From contig NZ_VFOP01000001.1 of assembly GCF_006716185.1 (NCBI RefSeq), positions 992,001-1,056,000 of the forward strand: a stretch of DNA of 64,000 nt, in the 5' to 3' direction. The DNA is from Ornithinicoccus hortensis (GTDB taxonomy: Bacteria; Actinomycetota; Actinomycetes; Actinomycetales; Dermatophilaceae). The notes below the pieces were generated by a model. It did not search any database and was not told the origin of the DNA. It saw only the letters and a program-made list of their open reading frames with translations. A program made the translations under genes and the position numbers. Shown here in pieces: positions 53,708 to 64,000 of this stretch (its first letter is position 1; each line of letters opens with the position of its first letter).

Positions 53708-54553
53708 ATGCAGGAGAGCACCTGGCGCGAGCTCGCCCCAGGGGTCTACGTGCGTCACCACGAGGAGCTGGAGCTCAACTGCGGCCTGGTCGTCGGGCGG
53801 GAGCGCGCCCTGGTCATCGACACCCGGAGCACGGCCGCCAGGGGGCGGGAACTAGCCGTCGCGGTCCGTGAGGTCACCGACCTAGAGCAGGTGGTCGTCA
53901 ACACCCACGCGCACTACGACCACTGCTTCGGCAACGTCGCCTTCCGGGAGTCCCAGATCTACGCGCACGCCGACGCCGTCGAGGACCTGCGCAGCACCGC
54001 GGAGTACCAGCGGGAGCAGGTCGTGGCGCACCTGCGCCGCACGGACCGCGAGGAACTCGCCCAGACCTACCTGGACACCGAGGTCGTACTGCCCTTCTAC
54101 CTGATCGAGGAGGACACCGAGATCGACCTCGGGGACCGCACGGCGCACCTGCACCACGCCGGCCCCGGGCACACCAACCACGACCTCGTTGTGTCGGTGC
54201 CCGACGCGGGTGTGGTCTTCTGGGCGGACCTCATCGAGCAGGGCGCTGACCCGGCGATGGAGGACAGCTATCCGCTGGTCTGGGCGGACACGCTCCGGGT
54301 GCTCCTGGAGCGGCCCGAGATCGCCGGGGCGGACATCCACGTGCCCGGGCACGGGGCCGTGGTCGACACCGCGTTCGTGGAGCGCCAGCAGGCCACCCTG
54401 GGAGCGCTCGCCGCGGCGCTGGCCGAGGGGCTGCTGGCCGGGGTGCGGGACGTGGACGCGCTGGTGGCCAAGACCAGGGGCCTCGGGCTGCAGGACGCCA
54501 CGCTGCGCGACGCGGCCGTGCGAGCCCTCGAGACGGGGCGCTCGGAGCGCTGA
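53708..54553 (+). CDS. MBL-fold metallohydrolase
   Basis: A 281-residue MBL protein with the metal motif NTHAHYDHCFGN, HHAGPGHTNHDLVV and HVPGHGAVVD, all with their histidines. It is similar to quinoprotein-relay SoxH-type hydrolases but the substrate is unclear. The ATG at 53708 is 6 nt after TACCCT (53696-53701), a leaderless start. Divergent from the RHH cluster; groEL follows. Confidence 0.9.
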   Translation: MQESTWRELAPGVYVRHHEELELNCGLVVGRERALVIDTRSTAARGRELAVAVREVTDLEQVVVNTHAHYDHCFGNVAFRESQIYAHADAVEDLRSTAEYQREQVVAHLRRTDREELAQTYLDTEVVLPFYLIEEDTEIDLGDRTAHLHHAGPGHTNHDLVVSVPDAGVVFWADLIEQGADPAMEDSYPLVWADTLRVLLERPEIAGADIHVPGHGAVVDTAFVERQQATLGALAAALAEGLLAGVRDVDALVAKTRGLGLQDATLRDAAVRALETGRSER

Positions 54554-54557
54554 CGCA

Positions 54558-54584
54558 TTTGCACTCAGGGGGTCCGAGTGCTAA
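54558..54584 (+). promoter_or_regulatory. CIRCE element 1 (HrcA operator)
   Basis: TTTGCACTC, nine bases, GAGTGCTAA matches the CIRCE inverted repeat TTAGCACTC-N9-GAGTGCTAA with one substitution in the left arm. It is ~155 bp upstream of groEL, right after the MBL stop. Confidence 0.92.
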
Positions 54585-54592
54585 TCATGGAC

Positions 54593-54619
54593 CTAGCACT
54601 CGGACCATCCGAGTGATAA
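54593..54619 (+). promoter_or_regulatory. CIRCE element 2 (HrcA operator)
   Basis: CTAGCACTC, nine bases, GAGTGATAA is a second CIRCE, 8 bp after the first. The two tandem sites bracket the probable groEL promoter, so HrcA could bind cooperatively. Confidence 0.9.
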
Positions 54620-54625
54620 CAGTGA

Positions 54626-56371
<1,746 letters not shown>

Positions 56372-56413
56372 TCCACCGCACCTGATCCACCGCGTTTCTC
56401 GCGGAAAGCACGG

Positions 56414-56445
56414 CGGGGCGGTCTCCCTTCGGGGAGGCCGCCCCG
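56414..56445 (+). terminator. Hairpin terminator after groEL
   Basis: CGGGGCGG pairs with CCGCCCCG, and an inner CTCCC/GGGGAG stem with TTC loop extends it; TTGTC follows. It is 42 bp after the stop. Confidence 0.85.
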
Positions 56446-56501
56446 TTGTCATGCCCGGGCCGGAGCCGGGGGAGGGGAAAGGCCCCCGGCCCCGGCACCG
56501 G

Positions 56502-56798
56502 TCACTGCGGCGTGAACCGCATCCGGTTGGCCTGCTCGACCAGCTCGTAGTCCTGGCCGGCCAGCTTCAGGGCGGCCGAGATGTTCTGCAACGACACCCG
56601 CACCTTCTCCTGGGTGGCGTTCCACTCCTGTGTGACGCCGGCGAAGTTGGCGGCCGCCCCGCCGCGCCAGCAGTCCTGCAGCGCGTTCAGCTTGCCCATC
56701 ATGGCCCGGACGTCGCCCTCGATCTGGGCGGCGATCCGCTCGATGTCTCCCGAGGCCGCCGCGATCCGTGCGGTGTCCACGGCAAAGGTGTTGCTCAT
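56502..56798 (-). CDS. WXG100-family (ESAT-6-like) secreted protein
   Basis: A 98-residue helical protein with the WxG turn in LQDCWRGGAAANFAGV near the centre. It is the size of type VII secretion (ESX) substrates. WXG100 proteins usually pair with a partner and an EccC ATPase; none is nearby, so it may be an orphan using a distant secretion system. GGGAGGG precedes the ATG. Convergent with groEL. Confidence 0.88.
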   Translation of the reverse strand: MSNTFAVDTARIAAASGDIERIAAQIEGDVRAMMGKLNALQDCWRGGAAANFAGVTQEWNATQEKVRVSLQNISAALKLAGQDYELVEQANRMRFTPQ

Positions 56799-56928
56799 GA
56801 GCCCTCCCTGGTGATCTGGCGCGACCCCCACGGCCGGCACCTGTCCACGACACTAGGCCGACGACGGGGTGCTCGTGCGCGTTGTCCACAGGCGCCCTAG
56901 AAATCGCCTGTCGCTAGGGTCGGGAGGT

Positions 56929-57273
56929 ATGACGGTGACCCGCTCCATCCTGCTCTTCGTGCTGGCGGCACTCCTGGAGATCGGGGGCGCCTGGATGGTG
57001 TGGCAGGGGCTGCGCGAGCACCGCGGCTGGGTGTGGGTCGGGTTGGGCGCCATCTGCCTCGGCCTGTACGGCGCGGTCGCGACCCTCCAGCCGGACGCCA
57101 ACTTCGGGCGCATCCTGGCGGCATACGGCGGGGTCTTCGTCGCGGGGTCGCTGCTCTGGGGGATGGTCGTCGACGGTTTCCGGCCGGACCGCTACGACCT
57201 GATCGGGGCGGCCATCTGCCTGGTCGGGGTCGCCGTCATCATGTACGCCCCGCGGGCGGTGGACGCCGGGTGA
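56929..57273 (+). CDS. YnfA/UPF0060-family small membrane protein
   Basis: A 114-residue four-segment membrane protein: [63 protein letters not shown] and [21 protein letters not shown]. These match the YnfA/UPF0060 family of small DMT-like transporters. The ATG is 8 nt after TAGGGT (56915-56920) and also has GGGAGG, so leadered or leaderless use is possible. The stop overlaps the next gene (GTGA). Confidence 0.9.
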   Translation: MTVTRSILLFVLAALLEIGGAWMVWQGLREHRGWVWVGLGAICLGLYGAVATLQPDANFGRILAAYGGVFVAGSLLWGMVVDGFRPDRYDLIGAAICLVGVAVIMYAPRAVDAG

Positions 57274-58049
57274 GCATCTGGATCGATCCGCCGATGTGGC
57301 CGGCCCACGACAGGCTCTGGTCCCACGTCATCAGCGACACCTCGCTGGAGGAGCTGCACGAGTTCGCCCGCACCGTCGGGCTGCCCGCCCGCTCCTTCGA
57401 GGGGGACCACTACGACGTGCCGCAGGAGCGGTATGCCGACCTGGTGGCGGCCGGCGCGACGCGCACCGGGGCGACCGACCTGGCCCGGAGGCTGCGGGCC
57501 AGCGGGCTGCGATTCCGCAAACGCAAGGGGGAACGACCGCTGGCCAGGGTCGTCGACGGGCTGTCCGCCGTCCACGGGGCCCACGTGCTCGACGTCGTGG
57601 CCTCACCGCACGAGCCGCCGGCGGATGCCGGTGCCGCGGTGGTCCTGGTCAGGGCCGGCGACGGGTCGCTGCTCCTGGTGCGCAGCGTCGGTCGGTCCGG
57701 CTGGGCACCGCCCGGTGGCAAGGCCGAGACCGGGGAGAGCGTCCGGGAGACCGCGGTCCGGGAGGTGCACGAGGAGACCGGGCTGTCCCTCGACCCTGCC
57801 GTGCTACGTCCGGTGGGCTACGAACGGATCACCATCAGGGCGGGGGAGGAGACCGGCCCGTGGCGTGCCGGCGACAACCACATCGGGGTCTTCGGCACTC
57901 ACCTCGAGGACCGCCCACCGGTCGCGCCCGTGGAGGACGACGTCGACGCCGCCGAGTGGGCGACCGTGGCGCAGGCCCGCCGCCGGTGCGGTGACCAGCC
58001 GTGGTGGCTGCTCGTCGAGGGCTGGCTCGACCACGGTTTCCCGCGGTAG
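57270..58049 (+). CDS. DUF4031-NUDIX fusion hydrolase
   Basis: A 259-residue protein with a DUF4031 domain (~1-85: [37 protein letters not shown]) and a C-terminal NUDIX domain (~112-258). The NUDIX box [24 protein letters not shown] is complete. NUDIX enzymes hydrolyse nucleoside diphosphate derivatives. The DUF4031 domain may recognise the base or sugar; that is inference. Coupled to the YnfA-like gene by GTGA. Confidence 0.9.
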   Translation: MSIWIDPPMWPAHDRLWSHVISDTSLEELHEFARTVGLPARSFEGDHYDVPQERYADLVAAGATRTGATDLARRLRASGLRFRKRKGERPLARVVDGLSAVHGAHVLDVVASPHEPPADAGAAVVLVRAGDGSLLLVRSVGRSGWAPPGGKAETGESVRETAVREVHEETGLSLDPAVLRPVGYERITIRAGEETGPWRAGDNHIGVFGTHLEDRPPVAPVEDDVDAAEWATVAQARRRCGDQPWWLLVEGWLDHGFPR

Positions 58050-58097
58050 GGGCGGGCAGGCACGGAGGCGGTCAGCAGGGGCTCCGGCGCAGCAGGA

Positions 58098-58796
58098 TCA
58101 GCCGGTGCCCAGCCGGGCCAGCTCCCGGGCGACGTTCGCCTCCGCCGCGTCCTGCCAGGCACCCGCGCCGTGCGCGGTGCGGTAGATCGGCCCCCGCCCG
58201 ACGAGCGAGCGCAGGATGTCGCCCCGGGCCGCGGCATACAGCGGGTCCGGGACGTGGGCGAACTCCTCCCGCACCTGGGCGCAGTACTCGTCGAACCGGT
58301 CGGCGGGAGCGGCCAGGATCCACAGGTCCGCGTCGTGGAAGGCCGCCCGGGCAGCGGTCCCGCCGGCCGGTCCCGCAGGGAACCCCTGGTGGTCCAGGGT
58401 GAGCAGGATGAGCGACTCGATGAGTTCTACCGCCGGCCCGGCGACCCCCAGGCCGCGCAGGCGGTCCGTCGCGATCCCGGCGCTCCCGCGCTCGTTGTCA
58501 CCGGGCTCGGCCCGCGGGTCGTAGACGAGGTCGTGGTACCACCCGGCGATCCGCGCCACGCGCGCCTCGGCCGGTGCCAGCGCGCCGACCGACTCCAACT
58601 CGGCGAGCACGGCGAACATCTCCGCCAGGTGGTCCAGCGTGTGGTACCGGCGGTGCGGCTCGCTCCACCCCCGCGCCAGGGCCTCGCCCTCGGCCGCGCA
58701 GCGGGCCGCGTCGGCGGACGGGGCGAGGGCGGCGATGTCGGTCCGCCACCGCTCCAGCAGGGCGGAGGGTCCGGTGCCCGGACTCACCGGGGACAC
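58098..58796 (-). CDS. HD-domain phosphohydrolase-like protein
   Basis: A 232-residue protein of the predicted HD superfamily hydrolases: YHTLDHLAEMFAVL, GWYHDLVYDP with the HD pair, and FHDADLWILAAPADRFDEYCAQVREEF. The GTG at 58796 is one option; another GTG at 58787 is in frame. It lies 10 bp after the DoxX-type gene on the same strand and is probably co-transcribed. The substrate is unknown. Confidence 0.85.
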   Translation of the reverse strand: MSPVSPGTGPSALLERWRTDIAALAPSADAARCAAEGEALARGWSEPHRRYHTLDHLAEMFAVLAELESVGALAPAEARVARIAGWYHDLVYDPRAEPGDNERGSAGIATDRLRGLGVAGPAVELIESLILLTLDHQGFPAGPAGGTAARAAFHDADLWILAAPADRFDEYCAQVREEFAHVPDPLYAAARGDILRSLVGRGPIYRTAHGAGAWQDAAEANVARELARLGTG

Positions 58797-58806
58797 CGGC
58801 CTGCGC

Positions 58807-59307
58807 TCATGCGCTGAACGGCAGGCTCTCCCGGGCGCTCTGGCCGAGGTCGCTCGCCTTCGCCTTGGCGCTGCGGGAGGCGCTCTTGGCCGCCGACTTG
58901 GCGCCGCTGAGGAAGCTCTGGGTGGCCAGGGTGAGGCCGGCACCCACGAGCCAGATGTCCTTGGCGATCGGCACGCCGTCCGGCGTGGGGCGGATGCCGT
59001 CGTCCTGGGTCAGGCCGGGGGTCCGCAGGTACATCCCGATCAGCCCGGCACCGAAGCCCGCCAGGGCCGCGCCGGCCACCGCCGAGGGGACCTTCGGGAA
59101 GAGCAGGGCCGCGCCGAGGGCGGTCTCGCCCGCCGCGAGGAGCTGGGCGAAGTCGGTGGGCTTGAGCGAGGACAGGAAGGGGTAGGCGCCGGAGGCCATC
59201 CCGTGCAGGCCGGCCGCGGTCTCCTCGTCGGCGCCCCACTTGGACAGGCCCGAGTTCAGGATGTAGGCGCCGGTGGCCAGGCGCAGCGGGATGTGGGTCG
59301 GGTGCAT
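58807..59307 (-). CDS. DoxX-like membrane protein
   Basis: A 166-residue protein with about four membrane segments and a Lys/Ser/Ala-rich C-terminal tail (FLSGAKSAAKSASRSAKAKAS). It resembles DoxX/SURF4-type proteins that sit with thiol-redox systems. CGAGGAG precedes the ATG. Its own role is unknown. Confidence 0.8.
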   Translation of the reverse strand: MHPTHIPLRLATGAYILNSGLSKWGADEETAAGLHGMASGAYPFLSSLKPTDFAQLLAAGETALGAALLFPKVPSAVAGAALAGFGAGLIGMYLRTPGLTQDDGIRPTPDGVPIAKDIWLVGAGLTLATQSFLSGAKSAAKSASRSAKAKASDLGQSARESLPFSA

Positions 59308-59416
59308 GGGTGAACTCCTCGCATCGTGGATGAAGCGGTCAGGCGTCGTTGCCCGCCCCGATCATGCCCCGAGAACACGGGTGAACTCCACCCGGGGGGC
59401 GTGACAGGATCGGCCC

Positions 59417-60460
59417 ATGGGTGAGGTGAGGGCCTGGGGACGGACTGACGTGACCGCGCTGGCGCGGGCCCACCCGGAGTGGTTCGCCACGGGTGACCCG
59501 CGGGACGATAACGCGCTCGACGGTGACCTGCACGTCACCGTCACGCTGCTCGGCTCGGGGGAGTCGTATGCCGCCTGGCTGGCGGTCGCGCTCGCCGGCG
59601 ACGAGCTGCACAGGCGAGGTCGCAGGACGGCCGTCATCCGGGTCCCGCGCCGTTCCCCGGACGACCTACCCCGGCCGATGGCCGAGGAGTTCGCCGCCCT
59701 GCTGCTGGCTCCCGAGGGGGTCGGCCCCCGACCCATCCATCTGCAGGAGCCGGGCGGCGGGGAGACCGGCCCCCCGGCATACCTGGTGGTGGACCAGGTG
59801 CCGGGCCAGGTCCGCCCCCGGGGGTCGTGGACCGACGAGCTGCTGGTGGCGCACGCGGGGCAACTCGCCCGGTTGCACACGCGGCAGTATGCCGGGCACG
59901 GCGCGGTCACCGAGATCTCGACCGGCCTGGTCCCGCGCCTGAGTATCGTCGAGAGCGGCGCGGCCTCCTGGGAGTGGTGGCGGCGGGCGCACCCGGAGAT
60001 CACCGCGCTGCCCGAGGTCTCCCGGCTGTGGGACGGGGTGCGGCGGTGCTTCGACGAGGCGGAGCCGGCCTTCGCGGCGCTCACCACGTTCAGCCTGGTC
60101 CACGGTGACGCGGCGGTCCCCAACATCCTGGTGTCCGGCGGGGTGCCGCGCTACGTCGACTGGGAGTGGGCCTGCATCGGGGACCCGGCCCGCGACCTGG
60201 GCTACCTCGGCGGGCCGGTCTGGGCCGACCCCTGGTACCTCCCCCTGGAGCCGGGGCGGGTGGACCTGCTGCTCGATGCGTATGTCGATGCCGCCGGCCC
60301 TCCGCGCGACCGGGAGACGCTCGCGGTCCGACGGCTGGCGTGGCTGGTCCACGAGACGTTCTTCGTCACCCTCCACCTGCGCAGGCAGGAGGACCGCGAC
60401 CGGTACGGCCGGGCCATCGCCCGGATCGAGGAGGGCCTGACCGACCTGCTGGTGCGGTAG
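59417..60460 (+). CDS. APH/ChoK-fold phosphotransferase
   Basis: A 347-residue phosphotransferase-fold protein. Brenner-like motif is LVHGDAAVPNILV with the catalytic Asp and Asn, and the DxD metal loop is RYVDWEWACIGDPARDLGYL. The nucleotide-binding region is GSGESYAAW and RTAVIRVPRR. It is similar to choline, ethanolamine, aminoglycoside or fructosamine kinases, and no substrate can be named. The genes on each side are unrelated, so no pathway is indicated. Confidence 0.88.
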   Translation: MGEVRAWGRTDVTALARAHPEWFATGDPRDDNALDGDLHVTVTLLGSGESYAAWLAVALAGDELHRRGRRTAVIRVPRRSPDDLPRPMAEEFAALLLAPEGVGPRPIHLQEPGGGETGPPAYLVVDQVPGQVRPRGSWTDELLVAHAGQLARLHTRQYAGHGAVTEISTGLVPRLSIVESGAASWEWWRRAHPEITALPEVSRLWDGVRRCFDEAEPAFAALTTFSLVHGDAAVPNILVSGGVPRYVDWEWACIGDPARDLGYLGGPVWADPWYLPLEPGRVDLLLDAYVDAAGPPRDRETLAVRRLAWLVHETFFVTLHLRRQEDRDRYGRAIARIEEGLTDLLVR

Positions 60461-60475
60461 CCGGCGAAGGATCGG

Positions 60476-60940
60476 TCAGGACGAGGACGACGCCGCGGCG
60501 GCCGCGGCCCGCCGCCGGATGATGTGCGAGACCCACAGCAGGAACAGCTGGTGGGCCGGCGGGACCGAGTCGTCGAGGTCGAGGGTGGCCCTGCCCGACC
60601 AGAAGGTCGCGGGGTCGCCGCTGCCCACCTGCCGGCCGTCCCGCAGCACCACGTGGGTGCGCCCGGTGAAGCCCTGCGGCTTCACCTCGTAGCGCACCCC
60701 GTCACCCTCGACGGTCCAGCTGCTGCCCCAGAATCCGGTCTTGGCGGCCCGGAGCACCGGGACGTCCGAGCCGGCGAGACGGGCCACCCGGTCCCGGCCG
60801 TCCCGCCCGAAGAGCCAGGTCTGCCCGGCGACCTGCAGCTCGGCACCCTCGCGCCAGAACTCCGGGTCGACCAGGGCGACCTGATGCCCGTCCAGCAGGA
60901 TCGGCACCAGTCCGTCGCGCTTGGCTCCCCATTCCAACAT
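60476..60940 (-). CDS. Hypothetical protein
   Basis: A 154-residue protein with beta-rich sequence ([38 protein letters not shown]). The C-terminal part [28 protein letters not shown] contains a hydrophobic/amphipathic helix and a polyalanine-polyserine end. It may be a LURP-one-like lipid-binding fold, but I do not recognise it with confidence. It is convergent with the phosphotransferase gene. Confidence 0.7.
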   Translation of the reverse strand: MLEWGAKRDGLVPILLDGHQVALVDPEFWREGAELQVAGQTWLFGRDGRDRVARLAGSDVPVLRAAKTGFWGSSWTVEGDGVRYEVKPQGFTGRTHVVLRDGRQVGSGDPATFWSGRATLDLDDSVPPAHQLFLLWVSHIIRRRAAAAAASSSS

Positions 60941-61042
60941 GGGTCCACCCAAGCACGGTTCGTGCCGGTCCTGACGGGCGACCGTCGTCGCGGCGGGTCG
61001 GTCCGGCGTCCCGCTGTCCGGACCAGCGGCTACCGTCGGGGT

Positions 61043-61843
61043 ATGTCCACGCTCATCGGTGCCCACGTCGACCAGACCGACCCGATCGCGCAGGCCCGCG
61101 CCCGCGGGGCGGACGCCGCGCAGATCTTCCTCGGCGACCCCCAGGACTACAAGGGCCCGCAGATCCGGTACCCCGGCGGCGCCGACGCCCTGCGGGCCGC
61201 GGCGGCGGAGGCCGGGATCCTGCTCTACGTCCACGCCCCCTATGTGATCAACGTGGCCACGACCAATAACCGGATCCGCATCCCCAGCCGCAAGCTGCTC
61301 CAGCAGCACGTCAGCGCCGCCGCCGAGATCGGGGCCGCGGGCGTCATCGTGCACGGCGGCCACGTCCTGGCCAAGGACGACCCGGAGAAGGGCTTCGACA
61401 ACTGGCGCAAGGCGATCGACCAGCTGGACGCGGCCGTCCCCGTCCTCATCGAGAACACCGCCGGCGGTGACAACGCGATGGCCCGTGGCGTGTCGAAGCT
61501 CGAGCGGCTCTGGGCGAGCGTGCTGCAAGCCGACGGTGGCGACGAGGTGGGATTCTGCCTTGACACCTGCCACGCCTACGCCGGCGGGGAGGACCTCGCG
61601 GGCCTGGTCGACCGGGTGCGGGCCGCGACCGGACGGATCGACCTGGTGCACGCCAACGACAGCCGGGACGAGCAGGGGTCCGGCGCCGACCGGCACGCCA
61701 ACCTCGGCCACGGCACGCTGCCCCCCGAGGAACTCGTGGAGGTGGTCCGGGAGGCGGGTGCGCCGGTCATCGTGGAGACCCCGGGCGGGGAGGCCGAGCA
61801 CACCGCGGACATCTCCTGGTTGCGGGAGCGCCTGGACCCTTAG
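61043..61843 (+). CDS. nfo: Endonuclease IV (AP endonuclease)
   Basis: A 266-residue AP-endonuclease family 2 protein with the TIM-barrel zinc ligands: [73 protein letters not shown] and the late VIVETPGG. It incises DNA at abasic sites in base-excision repair and complements ung in the window. The ATG is 6 nt after TACCGT (61031-61036), so it is leaderless. The stop overlaps the convergent helicase stop by 4 bp. Confidence 0.93.
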   Translation: MSTLIGAHVDQTDPIAQARARGADAAQIFLGDPQDYKGPQIRYPGGADALRAAAAEAGILLYVHAPYVINVATTNNRIRIPSRKLLQQHVSAAAEIGAAGVIVHGGHVLAKDDPEKGFDNWRKAIDQLDAAVPVLIENTAGGDNAMARGVSKLERLWASVLQADGGDEVGFCLDTCHAYAGGEDLAGLVDRVRAATGRIDLVHANDSRDEQGSGADRHANLGHGTLPPEELVEVVREAGAPVIVETPGGEAEHTADISWLRERLDP

Positions 61844-63888
61844 GCGAGGGGGCCCGGCAAGGGCTCGGCATGCAGGACGGTGAGGCCGGAGACGGCCCGG
61901 GTCAGCACGACGTAGAGCCGGCGCAAGCCGGTCCGTTCGTCCGGCTCCGCGGCGGCGATCGCCGCGGGCTCGACGACGATCACCCGGTCGAACTCCAGCC
62001 CCTTGGCCACCGTCGCCGGGACGAGTTGCACCTGGTGCACCTCGTCGTGTTCGGTCCCCAGCACGTCGTGCGCCACTCCCGCGGCCGTGAGTGCCCGAGC
62101 GGTCGCTGCCACCCGGTCGTCGGGCACGATGAGGCCGACCGAGCCGGGTTGGCGGGCCAGCCCCGCAGCCCGGTCGACGACGGCCGCTACCAGGTCGGCC
62201 GCGGCCACCCGGTCGAGGTCGAGCCGGCCCCGGTTCTCCCGGACGGAGACCGGTGCCCCGAGGCCGGGGGCCATGTGCGGGAGCAGCCGGGCGGCATACT
62301 CGATCACGGCGGCGGGCACCCGGAAGCCGCGGTCCAGCACCTCCACGTGGGCGCCGTCCTTGCCCAGGTGGCGCAGCGACTCCTGCCACGAGCCGGTCGC
62401 CCACGGGGTCGTGCCCTGCGCGATGTCTCCCAGGACGGTCAACGAGCCGGTCGCCGCGCGGCGACCCACCGCGCGCAGCTGCATGGGGGAGAGGTCCTGC
62501 GCCTCGTCCAGCACGATGTGCCCCAGGCTCGGCGTGCGCTCGAGGATGTCCCCGAGCTCGTCCAGCAACACCGTGTCGGCCGCTGTCCACCGCGCCGCAC
62601 CCTTGGTGCGCGGGGGCCTGTCCCACAGCAGCAGCTCCTGCTCCTCCGCGGTGAGGTCGCTGCCCGCAGCCGCCGCCAGGGCCCCGGGTGAGGACCACAG
62701 CTCCCACAACACCTGACGGGGGTCGACGCGCGGCCACAACGTCGTCACGTAGTCCCGGACCGGTTTCGACCGGGCGACCGCGTCCTGCACCCGGTCGTCC
62801 GGGGTGTCCCCGGCCCGCTCCATCCGGACCAGCACGGCGTGCGCCAGCCGCTGCGGGAGCATCGCCCTGGCCGCGTCGTACCGGACGCCGCGGGTGCCCA
62901 GCTCGTCCAGGATCTCCTGGACCTCGAACGCGCCCACCCGCCACTTGCGGGCACCCCGGGGCACGACCAGCGGTTCCCCGGCACTCCCCACCCTCGCCCA
63001 GACGGCCCGGCGCAACACGTCCGCCAGGCGGGCATCGCCCTTCAGCGTCGCCACCCGGGGGTCGTCCGTGGCGCGGACCGGCACGTCCCCCACCAGCTCC
63101 TCGATCGTGGTGTGCCGCACCTCGATCTCGCCGAGCGCCGGGAGCACGGCGCCGATGTGTTCCAGGAAGGCCCGGTTCGGCCCGACCACGAGGACCCCGG
63201 TGCGGGACAACCGCTCGCGGAAGGCATAGAGCAGCCAGGCCGCCCGGTGCAGGCCGACCGCGGTCTTGCCCGTGCCCGGTGCACCCTGCACGCAGACAGT
63301 GCTGGAGACGTCGGCCCGCACGATCTGGTCCTGCTCGGGCTGGATGGTGGCCACGATGTCGCGCATCGGCCCGATCCGGGGTCGCTCGATCTCGCGGGCC
63401 AGGATGGCCGATCCCCCGGTCTCCCCGGCATCGACGTCACCATCCTGCGGGGCGAGCAGGTGCTCGTCCTCGTATGCCGTGAGCTCGCCCCCGTCGACCC
63501 CGAACCGGCGGCGCAGGACGACCCCCATCGGATAGGTGCGGGACGCCCGGTAGAAGGCAGTGGAGACCTCGGCCCGCCAGTCGATGACGACCGGGTCCCC
63601 CGCGGGGTCGGACACGTGCCGACGTCCGATGTAGTGGGGGCGGGCGGCGGAGCCATCGGTCAGGTCGACGCGGCCGAAGAACAGGGCGCTGCCAGGGTCG
63701 TCCAGCAAGGCCTTGGCCCGCTGCCACAGCGTGTAGGCGAGGTGCTCACCGGCGATCTTGTCGCCGGCGTCGGCCTGCAGGGAGAGGGTGTGCTCGCGCA
63801 TCCGGGCGAGCTCGGAGCGGGCCCTGGCCAGGTGGGCCTGCTCCCGGGCGAGTTCGTGGGCAGGGTCGGGGGCGGGCGGAACGGACAT
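61840..63888 (-). CDS. HelD/HelR-like UvrD-type ATPase
   Basis: A 682-residue helicase-like ATPase of the HelD group. An N-terminal coiled-coil (~15-45) matches the secondary-channel arm. Walker A is [20 protein letters not shown], Walker B is [14 protein letters not shown], and motifs [28 protein letters not shown] and [10 protein letters not shown] follow. HelD strips stalled RNA polymerase from DNA. HelR proteins of this group confer rifampicin tolerance in Streptomyces; either name could apply. The ATG at 63888 is preceded by a large inverted repeat instead of a normal Shine-Dalgarno. Confidence 0.9.
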   Translation of the reverse strand: MSVPPAPDPAHELAREQAHLARARSELARMREHTLSLQADAGDKIAGEHLAYTLWQRAKALLDDPGSALFFGRVDLTDGSAARPHYIGRRHVSDPAGDPVVIDWRAEVSTAFYRASRTYPMGVVLRRRFGVDGGELTAYEDEHLLAPQDGDVDAGETGGSAILAREIERPRIGPMRDIVATIQPEQDQIVRADVSSTVCVQGAPGTGKTAVGLHRAAWLLYAFRERLSRTGVLVVGPNRAFLEHIGAVLPALGEIEVRHTTIEELVGDVPVRATDDPRVATLKGDARLADVLRRAVWARVGSAGEPLVVPRGARKWRVGAFEVQEILDELGTRGVRYDAARAMLPQRLAHAVLVRMERAGDTPDDRVQDAVARSKPVRDYVTTLWPRVDPRQVLWELWSSPGALAAAAGSDLTAEEQELLLWDRPPRTKGAARWTAADTVLLDELGDILERTPSLGHIVLDEAQDLSPMQLRAVGRRAATGSLTVLGDIAQGTTPWATGSWQESLRHLGKDGAHVEVLDRGFRVPAAVIEYAARLLPHMAPGLGAPVSVRENRGRLDLDRVAAADLVAAVVDRAAGLARQPGSVGLIVPDDRVAATARALTAAGVAHDVLGTEHDEVHQVQLVPATVAKGLEFDRVIVVEPAAIAAAEPDERTGLRRLYVVLTRAVSGLTVLHAEPLPGPLA

Positions 63889-63892
63889 GGAA

Positions 63893-63957
63893 AGGCCACC
63901 TCGGATCGACCAGGCGAAAGGGGGGAGACAAAGACCTTAGCCGATCCGAGGTGGCCT
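63893..63957 (-). promoter_or_regulatory. 16-bp perfect inverted repeat before the HelD-like gene
   Basis: AGGCCACCTCGGATCG (63893-63908) is exactly complementary to CGATCCGAGGTGGCCT (63942-63957). The 33-nt loop holds TAAGGT on the minus strand (63934-63939 on plus), a -10 box that would start the mRNA inside the loop. The repeat then covers the probable Shine-Dalgarno region, ending 4 nt before the ATG. It could be an operator pair, a terminator of the upstream gene or an attenuator. Confidence 0.65.
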
Positions 63958-63968
63958 GGCTGGGGGAA

Positions 63969-64000
63969 TTACTGCTGCTGGTCGTCCGGCCGGGCGTCCA
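63969..64000 (-). CDS. Partial gene running out of the window (C-terminus only)
   Basis: On the minus strand the last codons read DARPDDQQQ followed by TAA at 63969-63971. The gene body lies beyond the window. It is directly upstream of the inverted repeat and the HelD-like gene in the same orientation. The identity cannot be told from nine residues. Confidence 0.35.
   Translation of the reverse strand, partial: DARPDDQQQ

Noticed and set aside
56882-56890. TTGTCCACA, a sequence resembling an actinobacterial DnaA box
   Set aside because: A single match between WXG100 and YnfA genes, with no cluster, no AT-rich unwinding region and no dnaA/dnaN nearby. It is not an origin.

Overview
This window is chromosomal DNA from a high-G+C Gram-positive actinobacterium. 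By eye it is a little over 70% G+C and densely coded, with many GTG starts and many gene pairs overlapping at ATGA or GTGA. The genes present are typically actinobacterial: mycothiol genes mshA and mscR, CarD, SenX3-RegX3, DUF2516, DUF3263, a WXG100 protein, an Rpf-type muralytic enzyme, an HbhA-like protein and a GroEL under CIRCE control. The mixture fits Micrococcales, perhaps the Intrasporangiaceae/Ornithinimicrobium group; that placement is inference. Eighteen genes carry a TANNNT -10 box 6-8 nt before the start codon, the signature of leaderless transcripts.

Layout. 0-3.8 kb: a membrane protein, a nitrobindin-like protein, an LCP cell-wall ligase and a YgfZ-like protein. 3.8-9 kb: XRE regulator plus HbhA-like protein, asparaginase, dtd, DUF2516, a hydrolase and a methyltransferase. 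9-10.9 kb: mshA and a YbjN-domain gene. 10.9-12.3 kb: an IS110-family element inserted in a palindromic intergenic repeat, of which an intact copy lies at 44.4 kb. 12.4-17.5 kb: DUF488, plant-type gpmI, regX3, senX3 and a divergent phoU with a PHO-box-like repeat. 17.6-28.8 kb: lpqE-like, carD, an IspD fused to a P-loop kinase-like domain, ispF, a methyltransferase, mscR with an MBL-fold partner, DUF6412, a YidC-like insertase, a 0.58-kb repeat-rich spacer, GPP34, GNAT, cysS and rlmB. The gene orders hbhA/DUF2516, mshA/YbjN/PGM/senX3/regX3 and lpqE/carD/ispD/ispF/cysS/rlmB match separate Mycobacterium loci.

28.8-41 kb: a DUF4032 protein, then a maltose-type ABC system (MsiK-like ATPase, binding protein, two permeases), a GH13 enzyme and a LacI regulator with a perfect 16-bp operator candidate, followed by otsB-otsA for trehalose synthesis. 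41-44.4 kb: a membrane Ser/Thr kinase, an Rpf-like enzyme and tRNA-Thr(TGT). 44.5-51.4 kb: a short-chain dehydrogenase, an acyl-CoA dehydrogenase, an HTH-Mop regulator with modABC, an SGNH hydrolase and ung. 51.5-56.8 kb: DUF3263, a three-gene RHH/DUF4097/49-residue-protein cluster, an MBL-fold enzyme, groEL with two tandem CIRCE sites and a WXG100 protein. 56.9-64 kb: a YnfA-like protein, a DUF4031-NUDIX fusion, HD, DoxX, an APH-fold kinase, a hypothetical protein, endonuclease IV and a HelD-like ATPase preceded by a 16-bp perfect inverted repeat.

The most interesting items are the IS110 element and its candidate bridge RNA in a repeat target, the IspD-kinase fusion that seems to start at CTG, the heptamer GTATGCC/GGCATAC that is strongly over-represented in coding and non-coding DNA, and several undescribed palindromic operators.
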